DNA of 20,331 nucleotides from positions 1 to 20,331 of the forward strand of contig JAVBPP010000037.1 of NCBI GenBank assembly GCA_031549535.1, written 5' to 3'. How positions within the stretch are numbered: position 1 is the stretch's first letter; each line of letters opens with the position of its first letter. This document shows positions 7,055 to 13,566 of the stretch, piece after piece. Source of the stretch: JAVBPP01 sp031549535 (lineage in GTDB: Bacteria; Bacillota; Clostridia; Oscillospirales; Acutalibacteraceae). The notes below the pieces were generated by a model that made no database searches, had not been told where the DNA came from, and saw nothing but the letters and a program-made list of their open reading frames with translations. Made by a program: the position numbers and the translations under genes.

Positions 7055-7996
7055 CTACTTCACCGTAATCAAGCAAGTAGCGCTCCTGCCGTTAAAGGTC
7101 TTCACCGTAATGGTGGCCTTGCCCACAGCCTTGGCGGTGACGATGCCGTTTACGTCCACGGTTGCGACCTTGGTATTATTGCTGCTGTATTTGCGCAGGA
7201 AGGCGCCCGCGCCCGAGTTGACGCTGCTGTTCAAATCCACCTTACCGCCCTTGCTCAAGGTTTTACTCTTGTAGTTGAGCGTGATGGAGCTGGGCGCGTT
7301 TTTCACCGTTACGGTGCAGGTAGTTTTCCGGCCGTTATAGGTAGTGACGGTAATAACTGCCGTGCCCACCTTTTTGCCTGTGACTACGCCGCTTTGGGCA
7401 ACCGTTGCAACCGCCGTGTTGGAGCTGCTGTATTTGCGCAACAAGCTGCCTGCCCCGCTGTTGACGGCGGAGTTGAGATCCAAGGTTTTATCCCCCACGC
7501 CGATGGTGGCACTGGTTTCGTTGAGTGTGATGGAGCTGGGCGCGGACCGAACGGTTACAACGCATTTGGCCGTTCTGCCGTTATAGGTAGTGACTGTTAT
7601 TTTCGCCGTGCCCACCTTTTTGCCTGTGACTACGCCGTTCGCGTCCACCGTTGCAACCGCACTGTTGGAAGTTGTGAAGGAACGTTTATTGCTGGCCGCG
7701 CCGCTGTTGACGGTGGAATTGAGGTCCAGGGTTTTTTCGCCCACGCCGATGGTGGCCTTGCTGTAATTCAGCGCGACGGAGGACGGCGCTTTTTTCACCG
7801 TGACGCTATAAGTCGCGGTCTTACCGTTGGTGGAACTCGCCGTAATTTTTGCCGTGCCGGTGGCATTGGCCTTGACAAGACCCGTGGCGCTAACCGATGC
7901 GACGGCTCCGTTTGAGCTTTTCCAGCTGATTTTGCGGTAGGTGGCGTCCGCCGGGCTGAACTTTACGCCCAGCTGCTTGCTCTCGCCGATGCCCAT
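7055..7996 (-). CDS. Tandem Ig-like (Big_2) domains, severed C-terminal half of the LRR surface protein
   Basis: This frame encodes four bacterial Ig-like repeats with the hallmark (A/V)ATV..(N/S)G.VTG.KVGTA.ITV pattern, spaced about 82 residues. The middle units are also nearly identical in DNA (blocks at 7361 and 7607 are 246 bp apart). It has no signal peptide. The frame stays open upstream to 8077, immediately after the TAA that ends the leucine-rich gene, and there is no gap or frame change. 7996 is the only plausible internal ATG, and its ribosome binding site is poor. I therefore read it as the detached C-terminal part of one ~850-residue secreted protein (7055-9616), made non-functional or truncated by a nonsense change. 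Without secretion it is unlikely to work alone. A terminator follows. Confidence 0.75.
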   Translation of the reverse strand: MGIGESKQLGVKFSPADATYRKISWKSSNGAVASVSATGLVKANATGTAKITASSTNGKTATYSVTVKKAPSSVALNYSKATIGVGEKTLDLNSTVNSGAASNKRSFTTSNSAVATVDANGVVTGKKVGTAKITVTTYNGRTAKCVVTVRSAPSSITLNETSATIGVGDKTLDLNSAVNSGAGSLLRKYSSSNTAVATVAQSGVVTGKKVGTAVITVTTYNGRKTTCTVTVKNAPSSITLNYKSKTLSKGGKVDLNSSVNSGAGAFLRKYSSNNTKVATVDVNGIVTAKAVGKATITVKTFNGRSATCLITVK

Positions 7997-8077
7997 TTCG
8001 CCCTTGTTGCTGGACGTGTTCAGCTGGATGCCGGTAACGGTGACCGGGGTGAGGGCAACAAATTTTGCGCCGAAGTC

Positions 8078-9616
8078 TTAGGCGAAGGTCTCTGCGGGGG
8101 TGTTTTTGTAACCGTTGATGGTGAGGTTTTTCACGCTGGGAAACGCAAAATAGGAGATGGATGTGACGGTTGCGGGAATTGTTACGGACTTCAACGTATC
8201 GTCGTAACTGTTAAATGTTTCCATTTTAATTTCGGTGAGGGTATAAGGCAACTTAACACTGGTAAGTCCGGAATTTACAAAGGCTGCTTCTCCAATGGAG
8301 GTGACGCCGGGAGCTATCGTTAGGGTTTTTAGTTGTTCACATGAACCAAAAGCGTAATCCCCAATGGTTCTTACACTGGCGGGAATTGCCAGGCCTGTGA
8401 TTGCGGTATTTGCAAACGTAGAATTCCCAATATTGGCAACCGATTTCCCCAGCTTTACAGAAGACAAGCGGTAGCTGTTATAAAACGCTTCATCCGCCAG
8501 GCCCGTAACACTGTCCGGAATGACAACGCTCTTTAAATTGCCCTGCCGGCTGAACGCGCCTTCGGTGACATAAACCGTGTCGCTCTTCAGCGTCAGCGCA
8601 TAGTCCTTGGGCATGGTACCCTTATAGCTGTAAGCATTCTTAGCCGCATATACAACGCCGTTCTGCTGGCCGCTGAACCACTTGGTGTCGTGCAGAGCGT
8701 TGCGGGCGATGTTGAGCTTTTTGTTCGGGAAGCTTAGGTTCAGCGCACTACAGTCTTTGAATGCGCCGTATAAAATGTAATTTACACTGCTGGGAATGGA
8801 GTAGGACGTTCCTGCCTTTTTCACAGGATATTTAATCAGTGATGTTTTGGCCTTGTTAAACAGCACCCCGCTGGAGGAGCTGTAGTTTTTGTTTGCACTG
8901 TTTATGTTGATAGCGCTTAAGGATGCGCAATCATAGAAGGCATTGGCATCAATATAGGTGGCGCCTGAGCCGATGCTCACACTTGTTAAGGCAGGGCAAG
9001 TGCCTATAGTTGCATAGTCCAGTGATTTCACCTGATCCGGAATCGCAAGGGATTTTAACTTTGTGCAAGAGCTGATTGCAAGCCAATCGATTGCCTTCAA
9101 AGATGAGGGCAGCGTGATGCTGACTAGATTGGGGACGCGATAAAATGCAAAGCTACCAATTTTTGTTACGGTATTCGGTACAGTGTAACTTGAACCCGAC
9201 TTCATAGATGGATATTGATATAAGCAGGTTTTTACCTTGTTAAACAGTACGCCATTGACTGAGGAAAAAGCGGTATTGGCGGCGTTTACTGTGACACTCT
9301 GGAGTGTGTTACAGGAGAAATAAGATCCGCCGTCTCCGTATTTAATGTATTTCAATGTGACGGGAATGGTGATGCTGGTGACGCCAGTCCCATAAAATGC
9401 TTCGCTTTCAATCGATACGACATTCATGCCATCAATTTTCGATGGGATTACAACAGATTTCGAACTGCCAATATAATCTTCTATGATAATTCCGTCGTAA
9501 TCTTCCCAATATTCAAAATCCGACGCGGGAGCCTCTGCCGCAACCGTTTGCAGCGGGAAAATGCCGATGCATAGAACCAACGCGAGGAAAGCACTCAAAA
9601 TGCGACTTTTTTTCAA
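8078..9616 (-). CDS. Secreted BspA-type leucine-rich-repeat protein, 512 aa, truncated by in-frame TAA
   Basis: The start is a TTG at 9616 with AAGGGTGG seven bases upstream, and it yields a clean signal peptide: KKSR, hydrophobic core, cleavage near Ala27 in TVAAEA. The mature protein consists of LRR_5/BspA-like repeats throughout (for example LKSVVIPDSVTGLADEAFYN, and 'GVLFNKAKTSLIKYP' modules repeated twice). Such proteins are cell-surface or secreted and often bind host or polymer ligands. The last unit ends KNTPAETFA just before the stop. Related proteins normally continue with a lysine and 'FVAL', and exactly that (DFGAKFVAL) follows in frame past the TAA, leading into Ig-like domains. 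The gene is therefore probably a truncated or decaying allele of a longer LRR-Ig protein. Confidence 0.85.
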   Translation of the reverse strand: MKKSRILSAFLALVLCIGIFPLQTVAAEAPASDFEYWEDYDGIIIEDYIGSSKSVVIPSKIDGMNVVSIESEAFYGTGVTSITIPVTLKYIKYGDGGSYFSCNTLQSVTVNAANTAFSSVNGVLFNKVKTCLYQYPSMKSGSSYTVPNTVTKIGSFAFYRVPNLVSITLPSSLKAIDWLAISSCTKLKSLAIPDQVKSLDYATIGTCPALTSVSIGSGATYIDANAFYDCASLSAININSANKNYSSSSGVLFNKAKTSLIKYPVKKAGTSYSIPSSVNYILYGAFKDCSALNLSFPNKKLNIARNALHDTKWFSGQQNGVVYAAKNAYSYKGTMPKDYALTLKSDTVYVTEGAFSRQGNLKSVVIPDSVTGLADEAFYNSYRLSSVKLGKSVANIGNSTFANTAITGLAIPASVRTIGDYAFGSCEQLKTLTIAPGVTSIGEAAFVNSGLTSVKLPYTLTEIKMETFNSYDDTLKSVTIPATVTSISYFAFPSVKNLTINGYKNTPAETFA

Positions 9617-9656
9617 GCGGATACCACCCTTTTTTATATATTTGACTGCCACCCGC

Positions 9657-9685
9657 AATATAGCACATTGGCGTTTGGAATGCAA
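9657..9685 (-). promoter_or_regulatory. Extended -10 promoter of the LRR gene
   Basis: On the minus strand there is TATATT (9657-9662) preceded by TGC (extended -10), with TTGCAT (9680-9685) 17 bp upstream. It lies about 40 bp before the TTG start at 9616. Confidence 0.6.
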
Positions 9686-9864
9686 GCGAAAAGATAGACG
9701 GTTTTCGGACAAACTTTGCCTTGACAAAATCCCAAATTCCGGCTATACTGAGTATAGAACGTTTGTTCATTCTGCGCAAATAAAAAACAACACGAAATTG
9801 TTTGAAACCGGTTACAGCTATATGAACAGTAAAAACATAAGCAAATCAAGGTTTTCATGGCTCG

Positions 9865-9878
9865 TGTCACGCGTGACA
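9865..9878. promoter_or_regulatory. 14-bp perfect palindrome, operator-like
   Basis: TGTCACGCGTGACA reads the same on both strands and is followed at once by a repeat of its core, ACGCGTG (9880-9886). It lies mid-way between the two divergent promoters, where a dimeric regulator could act on both genes. No such regulator is visible nearby. Confidence 0.45.
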
Positions 9879-9898
9879 TACGCGTGTGTTTTGCCTTC

Positions 9899-9931
9899 AC
9901 CGTACAGTCACCGTACCGTAACCGTACCGTT
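9899..9931. repeat. Three tandem 11-bp repeats (iteron-like)
   Basis: The units are ACCGTACAGTC, ACCGTACCGTA and ACCGTACCGTT, directly adjacent. The 11-bp period is close to one helical turn, so a protein could bind the same face repeatedly. They lie in the divergent region between the LRR gene and the FAD oxidase gene. Confidence 0.7.
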
Positions 9932-9951
9932 ATACAATGATGGTGGTGGTG

Positions 9952-9966
9952 ACGCGCGTGCGCGCG
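9952..9966. other. Alternating purine-pyrimidine CG tract
   Basis: Fifteen bases alternate strictly (ACGCGCGTGCGCGCG). They are preceded by four GGT-like units (TGGTGGTGGTGA). Such tracts can adopt Z-form or a CGCGCG/CGCGCG hairpin. Together with the palindrome and tandem repeats this accounts for most of the structured DNA in the 483-bp intergenic region; no gene is seen there. Confidence 0.5.
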
Positions 9967-10022
9967 AGAAGGAGGGCAGGGCTTGTATTGTGGAAAACGC
10001 GGTGGAAAACAGGATTCTTGAC

Positions 10023-10051
10023 TTGTATTTCGGCTCGCCCTGGCGTATAAT
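10023..10051 (+). promoter_or_regulatory. Sigma-A promoter of the AGPS-like oxidase gene
   Basis: A perfect TATAAT (10046-10051) has TTGTAT (10023-10028) 17 bp upstream. It is about 50 bp before the ATG at 10100. Two copies of GTGGAAAAC (9990-9998 and 10002-10010) lie just upstream. Confidence 0.65.
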
Positions 10052-10099
10052 GCAACTATCAGTTGTTCGGACATCTTGAAGAAGAAGGAGCGTGTCAAC

Positions 10100-11551
10100 A
10101 TGGAACAGACAGCAATCATAACAGGCCTGCAGGATATCGTTGGAGCGCAGCGCGTTTTAACGGATGAGCAAACAGTGCTCGAATGCGCAAAGGACTATAT
10201 CGGCTACCGCCGCTTTGAGCGGGATAAGGGTTTTTTCTACGTCAAGCGCGCCGCCTGCGTTGTGAAGCCGCAGGATACCGCACAGGTCGCCGCTGTGCTG
10301 AGCTTTTTAAACAGCAACGGTATAGCAACCGTGCCGCGCACAGGTGGGTCCAGCGTGACAAAAAGCATTGAGCCGGAGCAGGGCGGCGTGATTTTGGACG
10401 GCTCAGATATGAATGAAGTTTTGGAGCTGAACGAAACGGATTTATGCGTTACGGTTCGCTGCGGGACGCCGCTGGAATATTTGGAAAATTACCTCAATGA
10501 GCGCGGCTACACCAGCGGGCATTTTCCGCAGTCTCTGCCCATGGCGCATATGGGCGGCTTGGTGGCAACGCGCAGCATCGGCCAGTTTTCCACAATGTAC
10601 GGCGGTATTGAGGATTTGCTTTTGGGTCTTGAAGCTGTACTTGCGGACGGCACGGTGATTCGCATTAAGAACAACCCCCGGCGCTCCTGCGGCCCGGATT
10701 TGCGCCATCTGTTCCTCGGCAGCGAGGGGATGCTCGGTTTCGTCACGGAGGTCACAGTTAAAATCTTCCCCTATCAGCCGGAGAACCGCTGGATGCACGC
10801 CTATTCCATCAAGGGGATGGACAACGGCCTTGCGTTTATCCGCGAGATTATCGCCGAAGGTTACCGCCCCGCTGTGGTGCGCCTGCATGACGCGGCGGAG
10901 AACGAAGCGCTGTTCGGCGGCGCATATCCGGAGGATTATTGCCTGCTGCTGTTTTTGGCGGAGGGGCCAAAGGGCATTGCCAAGGCAACAGGTGAGGCAA
11001 TTGAGGAGAAGTTCAAGAACACGGAGTTTGACATGATAGACTTGGGCGAAAAGCCTGTAGAGGCCTGGCTGGAAACACGCAACGATGAATGCAAAAACAT
11101 GGATAAACCGGTATATTCCAAATACGGTGCGGTGGCGGATACCTGTGAAATCTCCGCAAACTGGAGCGAAATCGGCAACATCTACAACGCCGTCAAGGAG
11201 CGCGTGCCGGAAGAACTGGCAAACACCATTTACATCGGCGGGCATTCCTCCCACAGCTACCAGACCGGGACGAATATCTATTTCACTTTTGCATTTTTGG
11301 CGGGCAGGAATCCGGAAAATCAAAAGGAAAACGCAGCGGATACCGTGGAGGAAGACTATATGCACCTCATCCGCGTGATTATGGAGGAAACCCTCAAACG
11401 CGGCGGCAGCATCGCCCACCACCACGGCTCCGGGAAATACAGAACGCAATGGATGCCGCAGGAGCATGGCACCTCCTATGAACTGCTGTACCGCCTGAAA
11501 GCGGCGCTTGACCCGAACGGAATTTTGAATCAGGGTGTTTTGTTGGTGTAA
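10100..11551 (+). CDS. FAD-binding oxidase, AGPS/GlcD-like, 483 aa
   Basis: This is a flavoprotein of the FAD_binding_4 plus FAD-oxidase_C family (COG0277), which includes glycolate and D-lactate dehydrogenases and alkyl-dihydroxyacetone-phosphate synthase (AGPS). The FAD-binding half shows PRTGGSS (79-85), the long flavin loop with MGGLVATRSIGQ (151-162) and YGGIED (167-172), and GSEGMLGFVTE (207-217). The C-terminal half carries HHHGSGKYR (440-448), very like the AGPS histidine motif, and ends DPNGILNQGVLL. The flavin-loop pattern with 'STR-GQ...YG.IED' also favours the AGPS-like branch. The ATG at 10100 has AAGGAG nine bases upstream; an earlier ATG at 10076 lacks one. It stands upstream of, but separate from, the ETF operon. 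Whether it uses an ether-lipid precursor or a hydroxyacid is not known. Confidence 0.9.
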   Translation: MEQTAIITGLQDIVGAQRVLTDEQTVLECAKDYIGYRRFERDKGFFYVKRAACVVKPQDTAQVAAVLSFLNSNGIATVPRTGGSSVTKSIEPEQGGVILDGSDMNEVLELNETDLCVTVRCGTPLEYLENYLNERGYTSGHFPQSLPMAHMGGLVATRSIGQFSTMYGGIEDLLLGLEAVLADGTVIRIKNNPRRSCGPDLRHLFLGSEGMLGFVTEVTVKIFPYQPENRWMHAYSIKGMDNGLAFIREIIAEGYRPAVVRLHDAAENEALFGGAYPEDYCLLLFLAEGPKGIAKATGEAIEEKFKNTEFDMIDLGEKPVEAWLETRNDECKNMDKPVYSKYGAVADTCEISANWSEIGNIYNAVKERVPEELANTIYIGGHSSHSYQTGTNIYFTFAFLAGRNPENQKENAADTVEEDYMHLIRVIMEETLKRGGSIAHHHGSGKYRTQWMPQEHGTSYELLYRLKAALDPNGILNQGVLLV

Positions 11552-11585
11552 GTCAAAAAATATAGATTACTAGGTGGGTTGAATT

Positions 11586-13460
11586 GTGAAAAGGCTGTGT
11601 ATTATATTGCTGTGCGTTGGGACGTTGCTGACATCATTGAGCGCAGGGACTGCCCTAGCAAAGGATGCGCAGCCGGAGTGGGTAGCGCTTTACCGAGAGC
11701 AATTACTGAAGAGCACCAAGGCGGCGCAGGAGGGCATAAGCGCCCAAGTTACGGATATCAATGACGATGGCATACCGGAATTGCTTGTTTTTCAAGAGTA
11801 TCCGATGCTTGGCGGTTATTTGAAGGAATTTTACACGATCGAAAATGGAAAAATGACAGCCTTTCAAAAGGACGATTCCCATACCTACTTTCCGTATTTT
11901 CGGTATTACACCGATAAAGCGACTGGGCAGCAGCGTATTATAGCAGATGTGGCTGATGGATGTATTCAACCGAACATCACAGTTCGCGAAGTTAGCATTG
12001 ACTTTTCAACGCATCGCGTTTCCTCGCGGGATATTATTACAATTGATACGCAGGGCTCCATAAACGGTGTACCGGCAAGCCAAAAGGAGGCGTTTGAAGC
12101 ATACCACCAGCTCATGGATGGCTTGGAAGCGATACCCGGAAAGGGTTGCTACAGTATGGAGCACTATCTAATCCGAACCTGGGTCAACGAGCAAGGGATG
12201 TATACTCCGTACGCCGAGGCAACGCAGAACGTGAATGATATGTTCTATGATTTGAGCCGCAACTATGTCTATGCAAGTGATGTCAGCCTAAGGGAGAACG
12301 GGCATGTTTTGCTGCAAAAGGGTGAAACAACAAGGCTGCATGGGCAGGTGCTGCCGGAGCAGGCCACTGACAAAACACTTATCTGGTCATCCTCCGCGCC
12401 GGATATTGCATCCGTTGACCAAGACGGAAGGGTCACGGCGCATAAGGCGGGGCAAACCGAAATCAGTGCAGGAATCCGCAACAAAAAATATCATACAGGA
12501 AGAAGTGTTGCGCTTACTGTTACAGACCCGCAGGCAGAGAAAAAATCTTGGAAAATCCTGTATAGAGACTTTCTGTTGCAGAACGGGTGGCTGATGTTTC
12601 AAGAGACAACGCGAGGCATCAGCGCTTGCCTTTATGATATCAATCAAGACGCTGAGCCGGAGCTGATTTTGTTGGAACGGGGTTACGGCAATGCCGAGAC
12701 GATTTTTGCCATATTCACAGTGAAGAGCGGCGCACTGCTGCGTTATTTTACAGAGGAATCCTGTCTAAATACATGCGAATATAGCTCTTATTCCTGCAGT
12801 CAACTCTATCAAAGTTATCAAAGTGAAAAGGGCGGTGCGTTACGCTATCTGGAGACAGGCAGAGAAGCAGACGGTGAATGGCCGGATACCTTGAAGGAAT
12901 ATCAGTTCAACCATGACACGCTGGAAATAAGGGAAAACGTTTTATATAGTGCGGATGAGCATCACTACTATATCAACGGCCGCTATGTTTATGACGAAGA
13001 CTTGTATTTGAAAGAAAAGAAATCCTTGCAAAAAAACTTTCAGCTGGTGGGGGACGGATTCCCTAACCCGGCGCAGAAAAGAGAGCGGTGGGTAACGATT
13101 TTGCCCAAACGAGAGGATTACGATGACCCGGTGCCAATCACGCGGCGGGAATATGAGAAGCGGGTAAAATCCCTCTTTGCGGTGTATGGCGGATCGCAGG
13201 AGACAGCTACTACCAAACAGCCAGAGGGCAGTACGTTGCGCGAAACAAATCCTATCAGTAAAACCTGGAGTGAAACTGCTCCGATTAACGGCACCTCGGG
13301 CGCAGTTGAATCCGTCAGCAGTGCTCCGCCCACGCGGGATATCGCCCAACCTGCGCTTTGGAGCGCTTTGCTTGCATCCGCAGGGGCAGGGCTGCTCACA
13401 CTGTATCTTAGGCGATTGCGAAAGTCCCGGACGCGCAATGCGCGCCCCTACATGCTGTAG
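11586..13460 (+). CDS. Secreted, C-terminally anchored protein with Ig-like domain, 624 aa
   Basis: The start is GTG at 11586, after AGGTGGG. It gives a signal peptide with cleavage near Ala25 (GTALA-KD). Two related modules flank an Ig-like domain. Module 1 (from about 30) has W-x3-YREQLL then DINDDGIPELLVF. Module 2 (from about 315) has W-x3-YRDFLL then DINQDAEPELILL. The D-x-N-x-D-G loops resemble calcium-binding dockerin/EF-hand-like loops common in clostridial secreted proteins; the second copy has lost the Gly. The Big_2-like domain is at about 225-310 (LIWSSSAPDIASVDQDGRVTAHKAG). A Ser/Thr/Pro-rich spacer and one transmembrane helix (about 590-608) with an Arg-rich tail follow. It lies 34 bases after the oxidase and may be co-transcribed. 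Its last codons fall in a repeat element. Function unknown. Confidence 0.85.
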   Translation: MKRLCIILLCVGTLLTSLSAGTALAKDAQPEWVALYREQLLKSTKAAQEGISAQVTDINDDGIPELLVFQEYPMLGGYLKEFYTIENGKMTAFQKDDSHTYFPYFRYYTDKATGQQRIIADVADGCIQPNITVREVSIDFSTHRVSSRDIITIDTQGSINGVPASQKEAFEAYHQLMDGLEAIPGKGCYSMEHYLIRTWVNEQGMYTPYAEATQNVNDMFYDLSRNYVYASDVSLRENGHVLLQKGETTRLHGQVLPEQATDKTLIWSSSAPDIASVDQDGRVTAHKAGQTEISAGIRNKKYHTGRSVALTVTDPQAEKKSWKILYRDFLLQNGWLMFQETTRGISACLYDINQDAEPELILLERGYGNAETIFAIFTVKSGALLRYFTEESCLNTCEYSSYSCSQLYQSYQSEKGGALRYLETGREADGEWPDTLKEYQFNHDTLEIRENVLYSADEHHYYINGRYVYDEDLYLKEKKSLQKNFQLVGDGFPNPAQKRERWVTILPKREDYDDPVPITRREYEKRVKSLFAVYGGSQETATTKQPEGSTLRETNPISKTWSETAPINGTSGAVESVSSAPPTRDIAQPALWSALLASAGAGLLTLYLRRLRKSRTRNARPYML

Positions 13461-13510
13461 GGTTCCATATTGATATGTGCATATGTTGTAGGGGCGGCCA
13501 TCGGCCGTCC
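13433..13510. repeat. Compound palindromic intergenic repeat
   Basis: Stacked inverted repeats are visible: GCGC-AAT-GCGC (13433-13443), CCCTACA-TGC-TGTAGGG (13446-13462) and GGGCGGCC-ATC-GGCCGTCC (13492-13510). A second TGTAGGGGCG at 13487-13496 can also pair with CGCCCCTACA (13443-13452). The 'GTAGGGGCGGCCATCGGCC' style is familiar from dispersed repeats in gut Clostridia, from memory. The stop codon of the preceding gene (13458-13460) lies inside a hairpin. It could also work as a transcription barrier, though there is no T-tract. Confidence 0.65.
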
Positions 13511-13566
13511 GCTGCTGCGCATGTTTCGCAATTGCCTAACACTGTATCAAATAAGGAGAAAAAAAC

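Noticed and set aside
6980..7915. Long plus-strand frame (311 codons) opposite the Ig-like domains
   Set aside because: It mirrors the tandem repeats of the minus-strand Ig domains, and its translation is repetitive Ala/Gly/His-rich sequence without recognisable domains.
8078..8080. Programmed stop-codon readthrough or recoding
   Set aside because: The stop is UAA followed by G, not a UGA or a known readthrough context, and no stimulatory hairpin is obvious downstream. A nonsense change is simpler.
9899..9931. CRISPR array
   Set aside because: The units are 11 bp, directly adjacent with no spacers, and no cas gene is present.
9860..10010. Replication origin made of tandem repeats and DnaA-like boxes
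   Set aside because: There is no dnaA, dnaN or rep gene nearby, no AT-rich unwinding region, and only one or two imperfect DnaA-like boxes.
10018..10051. TTGACT at 10018 as the -35 box of the oxidase promoter
   Set aside because: The spacing to TATAAT is 22 bp, too long. TTGTAT at 10023 gives 17 bp.
9634..10119. Minus-strand frame (161 codons) across the divergent intergenic region
   Set aside because: It runs through the two promoters, the tandem repeats and His/Arg-rich translated CG repeats, and has no ribosome binding site.
10442..11467. Minus-strand frame (341 codons) inside the FAD oxidase
   Set aside because: The plus strand encodes a full, well-conserved FAD oxidase with motifs along its whole length; the antisense frame has no start signal.
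11540..11575. Separate promoter for the secreted protein gene (TTGTTG, 17 bp, TAGATT)
   Set aside because: Both boxes are poor matches and the gene is only 34 bases after the oxidase, so co-transcription is as likely.
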